Below are positions 6,666 to 7,720 of a stretch of 7,720 nt of DNA, in pieces (the stretch's first letter is position 1; every line of letters begins with the position of its first letter). The notes beneath the pieces were generated by a model. The model was not told the origin of the DNA, made no database searches, and worked only from the letters and a program-made list of their open reading frames with translations. The DNA lies in assembly GCA_002409375.1 (NCBI GenBank), contig DHNF01000127.1, positions 1 through 7,720 on the forward strand, in the 5' to 3' direction. A program made the position numbers and the translations under genes. This DNA comes from Ruminococcaceae bacterium UBA5423 (GTDB lineage: Bacteria > Bacillota > Clostridia > Oscillospirales > Acutalibacteraceae).

Positions 6666-7720
6666 TTTCATATTTTCAATTTGATAAGTATTGTTATCAA
6701 AATTCACCGTAACCGTAATTCCATTTGCAAATGTAGTGCGTTCGACAGTAAACTGTGAATTTAAAAACTCATGTTTTACCATTTCACTGGTACATACCTG
6801 TTCGCTGAGACGAGAGACAACCTCAACACGCTCCATTTCACTATCATCTGCATCTATGCTCAGATATGCGGGCCCGCCGTTTAACAAAGCTTGTAAAAAT
6901 CGCCAGTTGTCGTTAATACAGCTTTCGGGACCACCACGAATAGCCCATGGTGTTACAATACAGTCATGATAAACAAGATTAGTTAACGGTACCGGAATGC
7001 CCCGTTGATTATCTTCAACATAAATTCCGGGATAAGGCGCATGATGTACCAAATCCATATGCGGCAGCATGGTGTCTACTGCTTCTTCACTACTGGCTAT
7101 TATACCATTTGCACGAAGATATTCCAAACAATGTGCCCTGTACTCGACACATTCCTTTCGGGTCATGCGGTGCTCCTTGTGGAAGCATTCATCAGGTACT
7201 GTTGCGGCAAAAACATCAAGATAAACTCCGTCTGGTAAAATACCGGCATCGGCCAACCCTTGGTAATTCCTCTCAATGTAATACTGAGCCAGCGAAGCGC
7301 ACAAATAATTCTGTTCACCGCCGTTCCAGGTACATTCTTGCGGAATAACACACCCATTATTGTGAACAGCGTTATCGGGCGCATACGATGAAGCATCAAA
7401 ATAATAATCTCGGTATTGGTCATGCAACGCAAACAATATATTGAGTTTTTTGCAGGTTTCGGCCAATTCTCGCATTTTTTCCGAGCCCCCCGCCTTCTCG
7501 CAGGGCGGTAAAATATCTGGGTGCTGTTGGTCATAACCATCAACCCCCCATCCATCAAGATGCAAATATGCTTTTTTCAACCCTCTTTCTGCCAACAATT
7601 CAAGCTGCTTTGCACGCTGCTCAAAAGTGGCAAATCGATAATTCTTTTTGGGTTTTTCCTTATCATAAATATAGGCTTGGGGTTTTATGTAATAATATAT
7701 TTCACTGTGAATAATCGGGC
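6651..7720 (-). CDS. GH129-type glycoside hydrolase, second copy, 5' end outside the window
   Basis: The reading frame is open from the right edge (first full codon at 7718) to TAA at 6651, giving 355 residues. They align with residue 268 to the end of the complete GH129-type protein (2499-4343), so roughly the first 267 residues lie beyond 7720. An internal TTG at 7598 is not the start: matching sequence (PIIHSEIYYYIKPQAYIY) continues upstream of it. The catalytic landmarks are all kept: DGYDQQHPD, ECTWNGG, YLDVF and SSEEAVDT, matching D330, W398, D435 and E478 of the other copy. By eye the two are about 75% identical over the first 91 aligned residues after the start of the barrel and about 58% over the next hundred. 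It has a few extra C-terminal residues (ENMKNCRP). Presumed role is cytosolic alpha-GalNAc hydrolysis; a different aglycone preference from its sister is possible. The missing N-terminus prevents judging any signal peptide. Confidence 0.87.
   Translation of the reverse strand, partial: PIIHSEIYYYIKPQAYIYDKEKPKKNYRFATFEQRAKQLELLAERGLKKAYLHLDGWGVDGYDQQHPDILPPCEKAGGSEKMRELAETCKKLNILFALHDQYRDYYFDASSYAPDNAVHNNGCVIPQECTWNGGEQNYLCASLAQYYIERNYQGLADAGILPDGVYLDVFAATVPDECFHKEHRMTRKECVEYRAHCLEYLRANGIIASSEEAVDTMLPHMDLVHHAPYPGIYVEDNQRGIPVPLTNLVYHDCIVTPWAIRGGPESCINDNWRFLQALLNGGPAYLSIDADDSEMERVEVVSRLSEQVCTSEMVKHEFLNSQFTVERTTFANGITVTVNFDNNTYQIENMKNCRP

Noticed and set aside
7163..7558. Minus-strand 131-residue open frame inside the right-hand GH129-type gene
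   Set aside because: It overlaps a gene with clear catalytic motifs in another frame and shows no recognisable domain; it is a shadow frame.

Overview
This looks like part of a carbohydrate-use locus from a low-GC, anaerobe-type Firmicute, probably a gut clostridial lineage. The signs are AT-rich intergenic DNA, strong AGGAG-type ribosome binding sites, near-consensus sigma-A promoters, and the gene content. The exact taxon cannot be read from this window.

Layout, left to right. Positions 1-165 hold a perfect 17-bp inverted repeat and the terminator of the next gene. 166-1443 (-) is an MFS transporter. 1443-1560 is a compact divergent promoter region in which the two opposing -35 hexamers overlap. 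1560-2474 (+) is an AraC-family regulator. From the right edge back to 2499 everything is on the minus strand. In transcription order it is: a partial GH129-type glycoside hydrolase (6651 to beyond 7720), a PhnP-like metallo-beta-lactamase-fold hydrolase (5731-6600), a GH109-type NAD-dependent glycosidase of the Gfo/Idh/MocA fold (4376-5605), and a complete second GH129-type hydrolase (2499-4343). The last of these converges on the regulator with a 24-bp gap.

How the genes fit together. GH129 and GH109 are unrelated families, and the characterised members I know in both cleave alpha-linked N-acetylgalactosamine (GalNAc). In the complete GH129-type protein, D330, W398, D435 and E478 fall at the same residue numbers I recall for the four key residues of Bifidobacterium bifidum NagBb. 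In the GH109-type protein the Glu, Tyr, Tyr-x-x-His catalytic set is present. None of the enzymes has a signal peptide. My reading is a cytosolic system for small alpha-GalNAc-containing substrates, such as Tn antigen (GalNAc-Ser/Thr) or short mucin glycopeptides. The MFS protein would be the candidate importer and the AraC protein the sensor and switch. The families, motifs and layout are visible in the sequence; the substrate, the transport role and the regulation are inference.
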